From Leptospiraceae bacterium UBA2033 (lineage in GTDB: Bacteria > Spirochaetota > Leptospiria > Leptospirales > Leptospiraceae): a DNA stretch of 6,553 bases. Shown piece after piece: positions 5,236 to 6,553 of the stretch. How positions within the stretch are numbered: position 1 is the first letter of the stretch; every line of letters starts with the position of its first letter. The translations under genes and the position numbers were made by a program. The stretch covers positions 1 through 6,553 of the forward strand of contig DDBL01000022.1 of NCBI GenBank assembly GCA_002333425.1, read 5' to 3'. Below the pieces are notes generated by a model, which searched no databases, was not told the origin of the DNA, and was given only the letters and a program-made list of their open reading frames with translations.

Positions 5236-6553
5236 ATGAAGATCACTATCAAAGTCAGTCTTGTAGGTTTTGCAGCTACGATTATCCTTCTTTCGGGTGG
5301 GTTCATTAGTTTTATTTCGTATGTGGGAATTCAGCGTACGACTTATCTACTTTCAGAAGAACTGATGGAGAATATAAGCTCACATATCATAGACAGAACT
5401 CTTTCCCATATGCAAGTAGCTACGATTAGCTCTGAAATTTCTGAGTTTATGATGAAGACTGATCCTTTGCATGAAAGTAAAAGAGAATCTTTAAATAGAT
5501 ATTTTAGAAGTATTCTAAATGCAAATTCGCAAGTGGACTCTGTTTACTATGGGAATGAAAAGGATGGACGTTTTTTAAGTTTTGAGAGGCGAAAGGATGG
5601 AACAATTAGTGAAAACTATATGTACAAAGAGAATGGAAAGTTTATCAATGCGTGGAAACACGAAAACCAAGAGTATTATAAAATTCACCCAAGAATTAAA
5701 ATCGAAAGTTTAGATTATTATGATCCTAGAAATCGTCCTTGGTACATGGAAGCTGTAAAGAAAAAAGATCATGTATGGACTGATATTTATATGTTTCTGC
5801 CGGAAAATGTTCCGGGGCTAACACACAGTAACCCAATTTATGCAGACAAAAAATTAGAAGGAGTTTTCGGTTTAGATGTTGGGATGAAAACTCTATCTTA
5901 TTTTTTAGGTGAGCAGAAGATTGGAAAAACGGGAAAAGCTTTTTTTATAAATAATAAGAAAGAAGTCATAGCCCATCCTTTCCGAATGGATGAAATCTAT
6001 CATGGGATGGATGAAAAAAAATCGGATCAGGAAGATTTTGAAATTGTTCGATCGATTGAAAATTTTCGTAAACTAGCTGTGAACAAAAGTTGGAGTGATC
6101 TAAAAAAACAACCAGTATTTTTTTTCTCTGACTCGGATGGTAAGACAATGATGAATATGTATCTTGCACTCCAAAGTAAAGATTTTGATTGGATGATTGG
6201 AATCGTTGTTCCTGAAGATGATTATGTATATCTTATCAAACAAAATAACCGGCTAATTTGGATTATCTCCCTTGTGCTTATGGTTTTTTCGGTGGCGGCA
6301 GGTCTTTTATTTGCTAGAAGAATTTCAGAGCCATTGTTACTCTTAGAAGAAGAAATGAAACTAGTCAAAAAATTTGAAATGAATTCAGAAAAGGAGATCC
6401 ACTCTTTTATCAGAGAAGTGGATAATATGGGCGTATCCTTTCTTGGAATGAAACAAGGACTCAGGTCGTTTCAAAAATATGTTCCGAGTGAAGTTGTACG
6501 CGAATTGATTTTTTTAGGACGAGAAGCGGTTCCCAATGCTGTACAATTAAGGA
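5236..6553 (+). CDS. Membrane sensor with double-Cache and HAMP, probable adenylate/guanylate cyclase (3' end outside window)
   Basis: The frame stays open for 439 codons to the window edge. The order is a short cytoplasmic N-terminus, TM1 (about 7-32), an extracytoplasmic double-Cache domain (about 35-335), TM2 (about 338-360), a HAMP-like segment (about 360-412, with ISEPLLLLEEEM) and the start of a linker, FQKYVPSEVVRELIFLGREA (412-431). Cache hallmarks are DPRNRPWYMEAV (163-174) and GVFGLDVGMKTL (209-220). The YVPSEVVRELxxxGREA linker typically precedes class III cyclase domains in spirochaetes, so the missing part is probably a catalytic domain making cAMP or cGMP. A PP2C-type phosphatase output is a less likely alternative. 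ATG 5236 is the first start after an in-frame TAA at 5212-5214. GAAGGG lies 12 bp upstream, a little far. It is divergent from gatC, and functional linkage is not evident. Confidence 0.88.
   Translation, partial: MKITIKVSLVGFAATIILLSGGFISFISYVGIQRTTYLLSEELMENISSHIIDRTLSHMQVATISSEISEFMMKTDPLHESKRESLNRYFRSILNANSQVDSVYYGNEKDGRFLSFERRKDGTISENYMYKENGKFINAWKHENQEYYKIHPRIKIESLDYYDPRNRPWYMEAVKKKDHVWTDIYMFLPENVPGLTHSNPIYADKKLEGVFGLDVGMKTLSYFLGEQKIGKTGKAFFINNKKEVIAHPFRMDEIYHGMDEKKSDQEDFEIVRSIENFRKLAVNKSWSDLKKQPVFFFSDSDGKTMMNMYLALQSKDFDWMIGIVVPEDDYVYLIKQNNRLIWIISLVLMVFSVAAGLLFARRISEPLLLLEEEMKLVKKFEMNSEKEIHSFIREVDNMGVSFLGMKQGLRSFQKYVPSEVVRELIFLGREAVPNAVQLR

Noticed and set aside
6113..6128. Homopolymer tracts (T8 near 6118 and A8 near 6006) as phase-variation switches in the sensor gene
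   Set aside because: Runs of 7-8 are common in AT-rich coding DNA, the frame is intact through all of them, and nothing else suggests switching.
5966..6169. 67-residue minus-strand frame within the sensor gene
   Set aside because: It lies opposite the Cache domain coding sequence, which has clear family motifs; the minus frame has none.

Overview
The window looks like a low-GC spirochaete chromosome, most likely Leptospira or a close relative. This is a judgement from several weak clues: AT-rich coding sequence, copies of a CCACAGAGGCAC-type dispersed repeat, a gatC-gatA pair without gatB beside hisF, and a Cache-HAMP protein ending in a linker typical of the many class III cyclases of that group. 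No single feature proves the genus.

Layout. (1) Positions 1-483 hold a minus-strand tRNA array. Read 5' to 3' on the minus strand it runs tRNA-Cys(GCA), two degenerate tRNA-Leu copies, an intact tRNA-Leu(UAA) with encoded CCA, and the 5' end of a further tRNA-Leu cut by the window edge. The two degenerate copies lack the T arm and 3' acceptor strand, and each carries a 38-39 nt GC-rich hairpin sequence in place of part of the anticodon loop. (2) Positions 541-802 hold a 246 bp non-coding element with imperfect terminal inverted repeats, flanked by an exact 8 bp direct repeat (TATTTTTC). It has the anatomy of a MITE-like element. (3) Positions 794-5053 are one tightly packed minus-strand operon, gatC-gatA-hisF-symporter. 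All three junctions are 4 bp ATGA overlaps. (4) Positions 5054-5235 are a divergent intergenic region with a third copy of the repeat core found in the element's arms. (5) From 5236 to the window end, on the plus strand, is the N-terminal part of a membrane-bound sensor (TM, double-Cache, TM, HAMP) that probably continues into an adenylate/guanylate cyclase domain.

How the parts relate. GatC and GatA are two of the three subunits of the tRNA-dependent amidotransferase. HisF is the cyclase subunit of imidazole glycerol phosphate synthase. The last operon gene is an SSS-family sodium:solute symporter of unknown substrate. They appear to be linked by translational coupling rather than by a shared pathway. 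The MITE-like element inserted exactly at the symporter stop codon, which was regenerated as TAG. Without it, the symporter stop would lie about 55 bp from the tRNA-Cys gene on the same strand, so the element now separates the protein operon from the tRNA array.

The most noteworthy signals are the MITE-like element with its target duplication and the tRNA-Leu-derived tandem repeats with an anticodon-loop insertion. The protein-coding genes themselves are ordinary.
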